This document shows positions 18,236-26,723 of a stretch of DNA of 40,389 bases, in pieces. Numbering within the stretch: position 1 is the first letter of the stretch; each line of letters begins with the position of its first letter. The DNA is taken from positions 1 to 40,389 of the forward strand of contig NZ_CAKKMF010000042.1 of assembly GCF_918697925.1 (NCBI RefSeq), written 5' to 3'. Below the pieces are notes generated by a model, which was given only the letters and a program-made list of their open reading frames with translations, did no database searches and was not told where the DNA came from. The stretch comes from Arthrobacter sp. Bi26 (GTDB taxonomy: Bacteria; Actinomycetota; Actinomycetes; Actinomycetales; Micrococcaceae). The position numbers and the translations under genes are program-made.

Positions 18236-19090
18236 ATGCCCAACGCGCCCGAACTCGCCGTCACCGGGTCCACCGGCCACCTGGGCGGCCTGGTGGCCAG
18301 GCTGCTGGCCGCGGCCGGAAGCCGACAACGGCTCCTGGTGCGGGACTCCGCCCGGGCGCCTGACCTCGAAGGTGCCGTCCCCTTTGTGACCACCTACGCC
18401 GATCAGGAGCGGACGAAGGCGGCGCTGGTCGGGGCGACAACGCTGTTCATGGTCTCCGCCGCCGAGGCCGAGGACCGGCTGCAGCAGCACTACGCTTTCG
18501 TCGACGCAGCGGCCGCGGCGGGCGTCCGGCACATCGTGTACACCTCGTTCTTCGGCGCGGCGCCGGACTCCACGTTCACGCTGGGCCGGGACCACTTCGC
18601 GACGGAGGAGCGCATCAAGGCCTCCGGTATGGACTACACGTTCCTGCGGGACAACTTCTATCTGGACTTCCTGCCCCTGCTGGCCGGGGAAGACGGCGTC
18701 ATCCGCGGCCCGGCCGGGGATGGCGTGATGGCGGCCGTGGCGCGGGCGGACGTTGCCCGCTCGGCCGTCACCGTGCTGCGGGACCCGGCCCTGCACGTGC
18801 GACGGACCTATGATCTGACGGGCCCGGAGAACATCTCGCTGGCCCGCGGCGCGGAACTGCTGACCGCCGGAACCGGCCGGGCCATCACGTTCCACAACGA
18901 GACCCTCGAGGAGGCTTACGCGTCGCGCGCCTCCTTCGGTGCGCCGCCGTGGCAGGTGGACGCCTGGGTGAGCACGTACACGGCCATCGCGGCCGGAGAG
19001 CTGGCGGGCCCGACGTCGGCAGTGCATGAGCTGACGGGGCGGGAACCGCTGAGCCTGGAACAGTTCCTGGCCGAGGCGCACACGCTGTAG
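18236..19090 (+). CDS. NmrA-family / atypical SDR NAD(P)-binding oxidoreductase
   Basis: This 284-residue protein has the N-terminal Rossmann motif TGSTGHLGG (10-18), an Arg (RDSAR, about 35-39) suited to NADP(H), and the QorB/NmrA pattern of an atypical SDR: VSAAEAEDRLQQHYAFVDAA, then HIVYTSFFGAAPDSTFTLGRDH and YTFLRDNFYLDFL. Such proteins act as quinone reductases or redox sensors. It begins four bases after the aldo/keto reductase stop codon, so the two probably form an operon for carbonyl or quinone detoxification; that role is inference. Confidence 0.88.
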   Translation: MPNAPELAVTGSTGHLGGLVARLLAAAGSRQRLLVRDSARAPDLEGAVPFVTTYADQERTKAALVGATTLFMVSAAEAEDRLQQHYAFVDAAAAAGVRHIVYTSFFGAAPDSTFTLGRDHFATEERIKASGMDYTFLRDNFYLDFLPLLAGEDGVIRGPAGDGVMAAVARADVARSAVTVLRDPALHVRRTYDLTGPENISLARGAELLTAGTGRAITFHNETLEEAYASRASFGAPPWQVDAWVSTYTAIAAGELAGPTSAVHELTGREPLSLEQFLAEAHTL

Positions 19091-19097
19091 CCCGGTG

Positions 19098-19137
19098 TTG
19101 ACGGTTTCCGGGCTGCGGCGTAGACCTGATTTCAGGT
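19098..19137 (+). promoter_or_regulatory. Promoter with overlapping inverted repeat before the sulfite oxidase gene
   Basis: TTGACG (19098-19103) and TAGACC (19121-19126) are separated by 17 bp and make a plausible sigma-70-type promoter. ACCTGA-TT-TCAGGT (19124-19137) is a perfect inverted repeat across the -10 and start point, a position suited to a repressor. The regulator is unknown. Confidence 0.5.
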
Positions 19138-19182
19138 GACATCGGCCAGAAACGGGCCGGTGCGGAGAAGAATCGCAACGCC

Positions 19183-20316
19183 ATGCCAAAGCAAATGTCC
19201 AGACGCTCCGGCGTCCTGAAGAGTCCGCGACGGCAGGACCGGAGACTCGCGCCGCATTCCGGCGAGCCCAGCCACGGCCCGCTGACAGCGGACGAGCTAC
19301 AGCTCGCCGTGCGGAATCATTCCATGCCGCTCGAGGCCCTGCAGATCGACACCACTCCGCCCGGGCTGCACTATGTGCTCACGCACTTCGACATCCCGTT
19401 CATCGACGTCGAGCACTGGCATCTGCAGATCGGCGGCGCGGTGCAGCGGGCCGTGGAGCTGAGCATGCGGGCCCTGCGCCGGGCACCGAGCATTACCCTC
19501 CCGGTCACCCTGGAGTGCGCCGGCAACGGCCGGTCCCTGCTGCGGCCCCGCCCGTTGAGCCAGCCGTGGGTCCTGGAAGGTGTCGGCACCGCGGCGTGGA
19601 CCGGCGTCCCGCTCGCCTACCTCCTGACCCAGGCCGGCGTGGAGGACGACGCCGTCGAGGTGCTCTTCACGGGGGCAGACAGCGGCATCCAGGGCGGCGT
19701 CGCCCAGCAGTTCGCCCGGAGCCTGCCGATCGACGAGGCCCTGCGGCCCGACGTCGTGCTCGCCTACCGGATGAACGGCGCGGACCTGCCGCCGCAGCAC
19801 GGCTATCCGCTCCGGCTGGTGGTGCCCGGCTGGTACGGCATGGCGAGCGTGAAGTGGCTGTCCTCGATCAGGGTACTGACCAAGCCCTACGACGGTTTCC
19901 AGCAGTCCGTGGCCTACCGCTACCAGCAGGATGCTGACGATCCCGGCACCCCGGTCACGTGGATAAAGGTCCGCTCGCTCATGGTTCCCCCGGGCGTCCC
20001 GGATTTCTTCACCCGGCGCCGGGTCCTGCCCCGCGGACCGGTGATGCTGACCGGCCGGGCGTGGTCCGGGGAGGGCGCCGTGCAGCGCGTCGACGTCGGG
20101 ATCGACGGGAAGTGGGCCGCGGCCCATCTGGAGCACCCGGCCGCGCCGTTCGCCTGGTGCGCGTGGTCGATGCCGTGGGTGGCTGATCCCGGCGAACATG
20201 AGCTCTCCTGCCGTGCCACCGACGCCAGCGGCGCGGTGCAGCCGCTGGAACCGGCGTGGAACTACCAGGGCATGGGCAACAACGTGGTGCAGCGGATCAT
20301 GGTCAGTGTGGACTAG
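19183..20316 (+). CDS. Sulfite-oxidase-family molybdopterin oxidoreductase
   Basis: This 377-residue enzyme has the Moco domain with LECAGNGRSLL (110-120), Cys112 being the molybdenum ligand, plus HYVLTHFDIP (63-72), GADSGIQGG and the strongly conserved YPLRLVVPGWYGMASVKWL. The last 110 residues are the Mo-co dimerisation domain (GRAWSGEGAVQRVDVGIDG, then EPAWNYQGMGNN). These enzymes oxidise sulfite or reduce related oxyanions. No haem domain is fused. The N-terminus is basic but lacks a twin-arginine signal, so it appears cytosolic. A later Met at residue 5 is an alternative start. It faces the rpiB-like gene with a 7-bp gap. Confidence 0.92.
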   Translation: MPKQMSRRSGVLKSPRRQDRRLAPHSGEPSHGPLTADELQLAVRNHSMPLEALQIDTTPPGLHYVLTHFDIPFIDVEHWHLQIGGAVQRAVELSMRALRRAPSITLPVTLECAGNGRSLLRPRPLSQPWVLEGVGTAAWTGVPLAYLLTQAGVEDDAVEVLFTGADSGIQGGVAQQFARSLPIDEALRPDVVLAYRMNGADLPPQHGYPLRLVVPGWYGMASVKWLSSIRVLTKPYDGFQQSVAYRYQQDADDPGTPVTWIKVRSLMVPPGVPDFFTRRRVLPRGPVMLTGRAWSGEGAVQRVDVGIDGKWAAAHLEHPAAPFAWCAWSMPWVADPGEHELSCRATDASGAVQPLEPAWNYQGMGNNVVQRIMVSVD

Positions 20317-20323
20317 CCGGGGT

Positions 20324-20806
20324 TCAGCAGCCCTCGAAGTCCGTGAGCACCTTGACTTTATCCGCGGAGGCGGACGAGGGATCGAAGCTGTAGCCGATCC
20401 ATTCCCGCGCGAGCCGCCGCGCCAGCTCCAGCCCCACAACGCGCTGGCCCATCGTGAGGACCTGGCAGTCGTTGGAGAGCACGGAGCGTTCCACGCTGAA
20501 GGAGTCATGGGCGGTCGCAGCCCGGATGCCGTCCACCTTGTTGGCGGCAATGGCGACGCCGATCCCGGTACCGCAGAACAGGATGGCCCGGTCCGCCTGC
20601 CCGTCCCGGATCAGTTCCCCCGCGGCGATGCCCACGTACGGGTAAGGCTTGGCGAAGTGCTCCGGGGCGTCGCCACGGTTGACCCCAATGTCGATGACTT
20701 TCGCGACCCTCGGATCCGCCCGGAGGTCCGCCAGGATCTGGTCCTTGTAGTCCACACCGGCTTCGTCCGCGCCCACAATGAGCCGGAGCCCAGCCCCCGG
20801 GCTCAC
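20324..20806 (-). CDS. RpiB/LacAB-family sugar phosphate isomerase (tetrulose-phosphate candidate)
   Basis: This 160-residue isomerase has the RpiB fold with VGADEAG (11-17), Cys78 in the anion-binding loop CGTGIG (78-83) and His100, the pair used for ring opening and proton transfer. RpiB homologues in tetritol pathways (DerI of mycobacteria, EryI of Brucella) convert D-erythrulose 4-phosphate to D-erythrose 4-phosphate. The GTG start overlaps the kinase stop (GTGA), so it is coupled to a ketose kinase, which favours a dedicated catabolic isomerase over housekeeping ribose-5-phosphate isomerase. Substrate is inferred. Confidence 0.88.
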   Translation of the reverse strand: MSPGAGLRLIVGADEAGVDYKDQILADLRADPRVAKVIDIGVNRGDAPEHFAKPYPYVGIAAGELIRDGQADRAILFCGTGIGVAIAANKVDGIRAATAHDSFSVERSVLSNDCQVLTMGQRVVGLELARRLAREWIGYSFDPSSASADKVKVLTDFEGC

Positions 20807-22545
20807 GGGCGTGCCCCCGCGGGCTGCCGTACACCGGCAAGGTGTGGACCGAACACATTGAACACCATCGCCAGGGACGTGGCTCCGGGGTCAGGTGTGC
20901 CGATGCTCTTTTCCGCCAGGGGCCGCGCCCGTCCCTTCAGTGGACGCAGGGCCGCGGTGGCCTGCGCCGCGGAGGCAGCCTCGCTCGCCGCTTCCGCCCA
21001 GCCGGCATCCGCCCCCGCCCCTTCGCTGGCGAGCCGGCTGAAGGTCTCGGCAAACGGGACTAGCGCGTCCACCATGGTCTTGTCGCCGACGTCGGCCTTG
21101 CCGAGCTCGGCGATCCGGGCGGCAAAGGCAGTCACGGCCGCCGCCAGTTCGGCCGCTCCGGGCACGTGGTCGTCGCCGAGGGACTCGCCGAAGGCCCGCA
21201 GGCCGGCGCCCCACAGCACGCCGGAGGTGCCACCGGCGTTGTCCGCCCAGGCGTCGCCAGCGGTGACCAGGACGGCCCCGGCACCGGCGCCGCGGGACGC
21301 GGCCCCGGTGGCGGCGGCCCAGGCCGCATCAATGCCGCGGACCATGCCCCGTCCGTGGTCGCCGTCGCCGGCGATGGCGTCGAGGTCGCCGAGGGTTTTC
21401 TCGGCGTCGTGGAGTGCCTCGCGGGCCGCCAGCAGGGCAGCGACACATTGCCCGGCGTACTCACGTGAAGGGTTTGCCGCGGCGAAGGCCTCCGGCACCG
21501 CAGTGTCCTCGGCCGGCGTCGACTCGTCGGCCTCGCCGTCGGGGAGGGCGGCATTCCCCCGCCGGTAGGCGGGGGTCTCGGCGGGAGCGGTCCAGAGCGG
21601 CTCAAGTTCGTCATCGAGCCACGTCACGGTCAAGGAAACGCCGGCCATGTCCAGGCTTGTGACGAGTTCGCCGACTTCCGGCATCACCAGCGTGTAGCCG
21701 GCGGCGCGAAGCAGCGGTGCGACGCTGAGCCACAGAACGAACAGCTCTTCCTGTTTCGTGGAGCCGAGCCCGTTCAGGAGCACGGCGATCCGCCGGCCGG
21801 CACCATGGGGCGTCTCCGCCAGCACACGGGCTACGAGTTCCTGTCCCAGCTTCCGCGCGGGCGGCAGCTCGGTGTCGAACAGTCCGGGCTCGCCGTGGAT
21901 GCCCAGGCCGAGCCCCATCATCTTGTCCCCGAGCGTGAACAGCGGAGCGTCGGCGCCGGGAAAGGTGCAGCCGCTGAAGGCGCTGCCGATGCTGCGGGTC
22001 AAATCGTTGGCCTTCCGGCCCAGGCGAACCACCTCGGGCAGTGTCTCGCCGGCCTCGGCGGCCGCGCCCATGATCTTGAAGACGGTGAAGTCACCGGCGA
22101 TGCCGCGGCGCTTGCCGGCTTCCGACGGCGGTGCGCTGGCGATGTCGTCCATCACCAGCACGTTGTCCACCTGGATCCCCTCGGCGGCCAGCCGCTCGCT
22201 GGCCAGGCCGAAGTTCATGACGTCGCCGGCGTAGTTGCCATAGGCGAAGACCACTCCGGCGCCGCTGTCCGCGGCCTTCGCAACGGAGTACGCCTGCTGC
22301 GCGGACGGCGAGGTAAAGATATTTCCGACGACGGCGCCGTCGGCCAGTCCGGTGCCGATGAGCCCGGCGAAGGCCGGGTAATGCCCCGAGCCGCCGCCAG
22401 CCAGCACGGCCACCTTCGGTTGGCGGGGCCGGCGCCGGCGGACGGCGCCGCCGGGCACCTGGCGCACCAGGTTCGCATGGACGTCGCAGAAGCCGGCGAG
22501 GGCTTCCTCGGCGAAATCGGACGGGTCGTTGAATATTCTGGTCAT
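20803..22545 (-). CDS. Fused DhaK-DhaL dihydroxyacetone/tetrulose kinase
   Basis: This 580-residue ATP-dependent kinase joins the substrate domain (DhaK, 1-320) and the nucleotide domain (DhaL, about 365-575). In DhaK, GGGSGHYPAF (50-59) and His217 in GLGIHGEP are visible; this histidine binds the ketone carbonyl as a hemiaminal. In DhaL, GDGDHG (393-398) supplies the aspartates that hold Mg-ADP, followed by DAWADNAGGTSG. A 45-residue Pro/Glu/Ala linker joins the domains. The same architecture occurs in the erythrulose kinases DerK and LerK. It lies third in the leftward operon, 45 bp after the SDR gene and overlapping the RpiB-type isomerase. Confidence 0.93.
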   Translation of the reverse strand: MTRIFNDPSDFAEEALAGFCDVHANLVRQVPGGAVRRRRPRQPKVAVLAGGGSGHYPAFAGLIGTGLADGAVVGNIFTSPSAQQAYSVAKAADSGAGVVFAYGNYAGDVMNFGLASERLAAEGIQVDNVLVMDDIASAPPSEAGKRRGIAGDFTVFKIMGAAAEAGETLPEVVRLGRKANDLTRSIGSAFSGCTFPGADAPLFTLGDKMMGLGLGIHGEPGLFDTELPPARKLGQELVARVLAETPHGAGRRIAVLLNGLGSTKQEELFVLWLSVAPLLRAAGYTLVMPEVGELVTSLDMAGVSLTVTWLDDELEPLWTAPAETPAYRRGNAALPDGEADESTPAEDTAVPEAFAAANPSREYAGQCVAALLAAREALHDAEKTLGDLDAIAGDGDHGRGMVRGIDAAWAAATGAASRGAGAGAVLVTAGDAWADNAGGTSGVLWGAGLRAFGESLGDDHVPGAAELAAAVTAFAARIAELGKADVGDKTMVDALVPFAETFSRLASEGAGADAGWAEAASEAASAAQATAALRPLKGRARPLAEKSIGTPDPGATSLAMVFNVFGPHLAGVRQPAGARP

Positions 22546-22590
22546 CGTGGGCTCTTTCAGCTGCTCTCGGTCTTCTAAGCGGCGAGACTG

Positions 22591-23364
22591 CTAGTGGATG
22601 TGGCTTCCGCCGTTGATATCGATGGTGGTTCCGGTGAGGTAGGCGGATTCCTCGGAGGACAGGAACGTGATGACGGCCGCGATTTCCTCGGTACTGGCGT
22701 TGCGCCCCAGCGGAATACCGGCGTTGATGGCGGCTTCCTGCTCCTCGGTGCTGCCCACGCGGATGTTCGTGTCCACGGCGCCGGGGGTGATGGCATTGAC
22801 GGTCACGCCGGTGCTGCCGATTTCGCGGGCCAGGGCCTTGGTGAAGCCCAGGATGGCCGCCTTGGCTGCGGAGTACGGGACCTTGCCGAAGACGCCGCCG
22901 CCGCGCTGTGCGGAGACGGAGGACATGTTAACGATCCGGCCCCAGCCGCTGGCGATCATATCCGGCAGGAACGCCTTGGTGACCAGGTACGTGCCGGTCG
23001 AGTTCACGGCCATGACCTTGTTCCACAGCTCCAGCGTGGTCTCCAGGAACGGCACCGGCGAGGTGATGCCGGCGATGTTCGCCAAAGCACCGACGGCGGG
23101 GAGGTTGCCGGAGCGGACCTCGGCCGCCACAGCCTGGTAGGCGGCGATGACGGAGTCCTCGCTGGCTACGTCGACCTCGTAGCCAAACGCGGGAACGTTG
23201 AACTCGTTGCCGATCTCCGTAGCGACCTTGGCGGACTTCTCGCCGTCGAGGTCCAGGATCACCACGGCCCAGCCCCGGCTGGCGTAGCGGCGTGCGGTGG
23301 TGATGCCGATGCCTCGGTCCGAGGTTGCCCCGGTGAGGACGGCGGTGCGCTGGATGGTGCTCAT
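22591..23364 (-). CDS. Classical SDR dehydrogenase (polyol dehydrogenase candidate)
   Basis: This 257-residue enzyme has the nucleotide motif TGATSDRGIG (11-20), an acidic LDLD (37-40) that favours NAD over NADP, NIAG (97-100), Ser in MSSVSAQ (147-153) and the catalytic YSAAK (164-168). The C-terminus DINGGSHIH is family-typical. The ATG at 23364 has AAGGAG five bases upstream; the open frame extends 17 codons further without support. In the operon it would oxidise a polyol to the ketose that the DhaK-DhaL kinase phosphorylates. Substrate is inferred. Confidence 0.92.
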   Translation of the reverse strand: MSTIQRTAVLTGATSDRGIGITTARRYASRGWAVVILDLDGEKSAKVATEIGNEFNVPAFGYEVDVASEDSVIAAYQAVAAEVRSGNLPAVGALANIAGITSPVPFLETTLELWNKVMAVNSTGTYLVTKAFLPDMIASGWGRIVNMSSVSAQRGGGVFGKVPYSAAKAAILGFTKALAREIGSTGVTVNAITPGAVDTNIRVGSTEEQEAAINAGIPLGRNASTEEIAAVITFLSSEESAYLTGTTIDINGGSHIH

Positions 23365-23402
23365 AATGCTCCTTGATTGCTTGGTTGTGTCTGTGGATGG
23401 AA

Positions 23403-23460
23403 TCGATTGCTCCACAAGCGCCGTTTTGAGGGTCCAAAAGGGCCGTTACGGAGCAATCGA
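23403..23460. other. Nested hairpin inside the leftward catabolic operon
   Basis: TCGATTGCTCC (23403-23413) and GGAGCAATCGA (23450-23460) are perfect 11-bp arms. Between them GCCGTTTTG (420-428 of this kb) pairs with CAAAAGGGC (435-443) with one mismatch around a six-base loop. The 58-nt structure sits between the TIM-barrel gene and the SDR gene in their transcript. It could protect an mRNA end, attenuate transcription or separate the expression of the first gene from the rest. Confidence 0.7.
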
Positions 23461-23463
23461 CGG

Positions 23464-24288
23464 TCAGAGAAGGTCTGTGATGAAGCTGGCGGCCTTGGCG
23501 GCCGCGGCCGGGCGTTCCCCGTGGGTGACGTCCCGGGTCTCCAACTCCAGGGAGAAGTGGCCGGTGTAGCCAACGGCTGCGAGGGCGCCCAGGCCGGCGG
23601 CGAAATCGGCCTGGCCGTTGCCGATGCTGAGGTTAATGTTCCCCGGCACGGCATCGCGCAGGTGAACGTGGGCGATCCGGCCCTGATGGCGCTTGAGGTA
23701 GTCCAGCGGGTCCTCGCCGGCGGCCACGATATGGCTGAAGTCCATGACGATCCCGACGCCGGAGTCGGCCAGCCGCCGGGCCAGCAGTTCCGCGCGCTCC
23801 AGGTTCCAGCAGAACCGCAGGAAGTGGAGTGACTCGGTCCAGAGTTCGACGCCGAACCCGTCCGCCCGCCGCCTGGCCCCGATGAGTTGAGCTGCAATGG
23901 TGTCCAGGTCCTCGTCGAGACTGCGGACGGGCTCGTGGCCGAGGGCGCCGCAGGGCAGGACCAGGGCCTTGGCGCCGGTGCCGGCTGCCAAGGTGAGGAG
24001 CGCGTCAAGGTGCCGGTTCCGGGCGGACTGTGCGTCGGCGTCGAGCACGGCGTTCAGGTCCCCAATGTCCCCGTTGACCGACCGGACACGCAGCCCGGAG
24101 GCAACGACCTCGGCCGTCACGGCGGTTACGGCCTCGGCATCGAGGGCGTAGGGAACGTGGTCGCACACTCCGGGGAGGGCGCCGAGATCTATTTCCTCGA
24201 AGCCGAGGCATGCGATGGTGCGCAGGGCCTCAGGCAGGTCCTGGTGGCGGAAGCTGATGGACGAGCAGCCGAGTCGGGAATTGAACAT
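23464..24288 (-). CDS. TIM-barrel sugar phosphate isomerase/epimerase
   Basis: This 274-residue protein is of the AP-endonuclease-2-like xylose isomerase/epimerase family. Likely metal ligands are Glu152 in WTESLH, Asp183 in VMDFSH, His209 in HVHLRD and Glu250 in LELE, the usual Glu-Asp-His-Glu set. Family members interconvert ketoses, aldoses or epimers; EryC of Brucella, which epimerises tetrulose phosphates, is one precedent. The ATG at 24288 has AGAGGA upstream; the open frame extends 23 codons further into the operator region, which argues against the longer form. It is the first gene of the leftward operon, controlled by the operator at 24347. Confidence 0.87.
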   Translation of the reverse strand: MFNSRLGCSSISFRHQDLPEALRTIACLGFEEIDLGALPGVCDHVPYALDAEAVTAVTAEVVASGLRVRSVNGDIGDLNAVLDADAQSARNRHLDALLTLAAGTGAKALVLPCGALGHEPVRSLDEDLDTIAAQLIGARRRADGFGVELWTESLHFLRFCWNLERAELLARRLADSGVGIVMDFSHIVAAGEDPLDYLKRHQGRIAHVHLRDAVPGNINLSIGNGQADFAAGLGALAAVGYTGHFSLELETRDVTHGERPAAAAKAASFITDLL

Positions 24289-24335
24289 CGTTGTTGATCC
24301 TCTGGTCGCGCCCTGAGGCGGTGGTGATATGGACC

Positions 24336-24364
24336 ACACTACAAATTTGACTGTCAACAGTCAA
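24336..24364 (-). promoter_or_regulatory. Leftward promoter with GntR-type operator O1 between -35 and -10
   Basis: On the minus strand TTGACT (24359-24364), a 17-bp spacer and TAGTGT (24336-24341) form a good promoter for the leftward operon. The operator TTGACTGT-CA-ACAGTCAA (24347-24364) has perfect 8-bp arms and lies over the -35 and spacer, so a bound repressor would exclude RNA polymerase. Confidence 0.75.
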
Positions 24365-24373
24365 CCTTTGAAG

Positions 24374-24433
24374 TTGACTGTTGACATTCCTTATGGCGCG
24401 GGTCACACTGGCATATCATCTGTTAACAGTCGA
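24374..24433 (+). promoter_or_regulatory. Rightward promoter region with operators O2 and O3
   Basis: O2 at 24374-24386 is TTGACTGT-TG-ACA, one full half-site and part of the other, and also supplies a TTGACA -35 (24381-24386). CACACT at 24404-24409 is a possible -10 with 17-bp spacing. O3 at 24416-24433 is TCATCTGT-TA-ACAGTCGA, placed near the expected start point. The repeats match O1 and those before the regulator gene, so the regulator likely controls both operons from here. Confidence 0.65.
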
Positions 24434-24480
24434 CAGTGTCGGTGCGTAAGCGTCGGCAGCTCTCTTCGAAAGGGATTGAC

Positions 24481-25818
24481 ATGAGCAACGAAGCTCTCAC
24501 CATGCGGGGCCCGGTGCACGGCACGAAGGAAGCCCGGCGCGTCGCGATCGGCTCCGGCGTCGGCGCCGTCATCGAAACTTATGACTTCATTGGTTTCGGT
24601 ACGGCTGCCGCCCTGTACTTCGGCACGGCGTTCTTCCCCACCGGCGATCCGGTGACGGGAACACTGGCCGCGTTCGCCACACTTGGCGTGGGGTTTGCGG
24701 CCCGCCCGATCGGCGGCATCATCGGCGGCCACCTCGGCGACAAGCTCGGCCGCAAGCCCGTCCTCGTGGCCTCGCTGATCCTGATGGGCGTCGCCACCTT
24801 CCTGATCGGCCTGCTCCCCACCTACAGCCAGGTCGGCCTCCTCGCACCCGCTTTGCTCGTGTTCGTCCGCATTGTCCAGGGCCTGGCTTTCGGCGCGGAA
24901 TGGGGCGGCGCGATCCTGATGAGCTACGAGCACGCACCCTGGAAGTCAAAGGGCAAATACACCGGCATCGTGCAGGCCGGCTTCCCGGTGGGGCTCCTGC
25001 TGGCCAACCTGGTGTTCCTCGTCAGCGTCCAGCTCGGCGGCGAACTCGCCTGGCGCATTCCCTTCCTTGCCAGCATCGTGCTGGTGATCGTCGGCCTGAT
25101 CATCCGGTCCAAGGTTCCCGAGTCCCCCGTCTTTGACGAAGTCAAGGACAGCGGCTCCATCGTGAAGTCACCTATCACCGAGGTCCTCAAGACCGACTGG
25201 CGCAATATCGTGAAAGGCATCGGCCTCCGCATCGCCGAGACCGCAGGCTACGCCGTGTCAGTCACGTACATGATTTCGTACCTGAACAGCCAGCACCTGG
25301 CCGACAAGACCCAGACGCTCGTGGCCTTGTGCATCGCCTCCGCCATCGGCATCTTCGCCACCCAGGCCTGGGCACGGCTGACGGACAGGATCGGCCGCCG
25401 GCCGCTCTACATCTGGTCCTGCGCCTTCGCCGTGCTGTTCGCCGTCCCGATGTTCCTGCTGGTCAACACCGGCCTGTTCATCTTCATCATCGCCACCCTC
25501 GTGATCTCCTACGCCGTCTGCCAGAACTCCCTGGCCGGCGCCCAGGGCGCCTGGTTCCCGGAGCTCTTCCAGGCCAAGACCCGCGCCTCCGGCGCCTCGC
25601 TGGCCTACCAGATCTCGGCCATGGTTTCCGGCTTCACCCCGTTCATCACCACGCTGCTGTTCGTCAGTTTCGGCTGGATGGGCCCGGCGCTGCTCTTCAG
25701 CACGTACGCCGCCATCGGCCTGTGGGCCGCCGTCGCCACCCGCGAAACCTGGGGCAAGCGCGAGCGCAAGCTCGCGGACGAGGCCACCAAAAACACTGCG
25801 CAGGCGGTGAACGCGTGA
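24481..25818 (+). CDS. MFS transporter of the metabolite:H+ symporter (MHS) family
   Basis: This 445-residue protein has twelve hydrophobic segments. The MHS-type N-terminus VAIGSGVGAVIETYDFIGFG (about 18-37) has the acidic residue of helix 1, and GGHLGDKLGRKPVL (about 81-94) is the MFS motif A; a second copy, RLTDRIGRRPLY, lies between helices 8 and 9. MHS members carry small acids and zwitterions as well as other metabolites, so the substrate is inferred from context to be the carbon source of the cluster. The ATG at 24481 has GAAAGGG upstream. Its stop overlaps the transketolase N-subunit start (TGATG). Confidence 0.9.
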   Translation: MSNEALTMRGPVHGTKEARRVAIGSGVGAVIETYDFIGFGTAAALYFGTAFFPTGDPVTGTLAAFATLGVGFAARPIGGIIGGHLGDKLGRKPVLVASLILMGVATFLIGLLPTYSQVGLLAPALLVFVRIVQGLAFGAEWGGAILMSYEHAPWKSKGKYTGIVQAGFPVGLLLANLVFLVSVQLGGELAWRIPFLASIVLVIVGLIIRSKVPESPVFDEVKDSGSIVKSPITEVLKTDWRNIVKGIGLRIAETAGYAVSVTYMISYLNSQHLADKTQTLVALCIASAIGIFATQAWARLTDRIGRRPLYIWSCAFAVLFAVPMFLLVNTGLFIFIIATLVISYAVCQNSLAGAQGAWFPELFQAKTRASGASLAYQISAMVSGFTPFITTLLFVSFGWMGPALLFSTYAAIGLWAAVATRETWGKRERKLADEATKNTAQAVNA

Positions 25819-26723
25819 TGGCCTCCGTCGACGAACTGCTGCACCAGCCCGGCAAGATCTCCGGGGAATCAACATCGGAGCGGACCGCACGGGTCCAGGC
25901 GGCAGCGTTCCGGATCCGGCACCATGCCCTGAACATGGGCGAGGTCCAGGGCCAGGGCTATGTGGGACAGGCCCTCGGCGCAGCCGATATGTTCGCCGCG
26001 GTCTACGCGGACCAGCTCCGGTTCCGCGCCGACGACCCTGCGTGGGAGGAACGCGACCGGTTCCTGCTCTCCACCGGCCACTACGCGATCGGCCACTACG
26101 CGGCTCTCGCCGAGGCCGGGATCATCCCGGTCACGGAACTGGAGACCTACGGCTCGGACAATTCGCGGCTGCCGATGTCCGGGATGTCAACCTACACGCC
26201 CGGGATGGAGATCTCCGGCGGCTCCCTCGGCCACGGCCTCTCCATCGCCGTCGGTGCCGCCCTGGGCCTGCGGTACCAGGGATCGGACGCCCGGGTCTAC
26301 AACTTCCTCTCCGACGGCGAACTCGACGAAGGCTCCACTTGGGAGGCCGCGATGGGCGCGCACCACCACCAGCTCGGCAACCTCACCGCCATGGTGGACA
26401 TCAACGCCCTGCAGGCCGACGGGAAGACCGTCACCGTGCTGCGCACTGAGCCCGTCACCGAAAAGTGGGAAGCCTTCGGCTGGTACACCCAGCGCGTGGA
26501 CGGGAACGACGTCGGCGCGCTGCTGGCCGCGTTCGACAACGCGGCCGCCCAGGCCGCCGCCGTCGGACGTCCCTCCGTGGTCCTGTGCGACACGAAGGTG
26601 GGCCGCGGTGTTCCGCTCCTCGAGGACCGCGAAAAGGCGCACTTCATGCGCATCGAAGAACACGAATGGCAGCTCTGCCGCGAGCAGCTGACCGCAGGAT
26701 TCGAAGGAAAGGCCGCCCGATGA
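25818..26723 (+). CDS. Transketolase, N-terminal (thiamine diphosphate-binding) subunit
   Basis: This 301-residue protein is the N-half of a split transketolase. Conserved features are STGHYA (85-90), GSLGHGLS (135-142) and the ThDP/metal motif that begins SDGELDEG (165-172) and ends at Asn196 in VDINALQADG. Most relatives have GDG rather than SDG at the start of this motif. The C-half is the next gene, overlapping by four bases (ATGA). Transketolases move a two-carbon ketol unit between sugar phosphates. A split, cluster-bound copy is separate from the housekeeping enzyme and fits use of erythrose 4-phosphate, or of a branched ketose phosphate as in the D-apiose AptAB enzymes. Confidence 0.93.
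   Translation: MASVDELLHQPGKISGESTSERTARVQAAAFRIRHHALNMGEVQGQGYVGQALGAADMFAAVYADQLRFRADDPAWEERDRFLLSTGHYAIGHYAALAEAGIIPVTELETYGSDNSRLPMSGMSTYTPGMEISGGSLGHGLSIAVGAALGLRYQGSDARVYNFLSDGELDEGSTWEAAMGAHHHQLGNLTAMVDINALQADGKTVTVLRTEPVTEKWEAFGWYTQRVDGNDVGALLAAFDNAAAQAAAVGRPSVVLCDTKVGRGVPLLEDREKAHFMRIEEHEWQLCREQLTAGFEGKAAR

Noticed and set aside
19183..19260. Tat signal on the sulfite-oxidase-like protein
   Set aside because: Arginine pairs are present near the start but no hydrophobic segment follows them.
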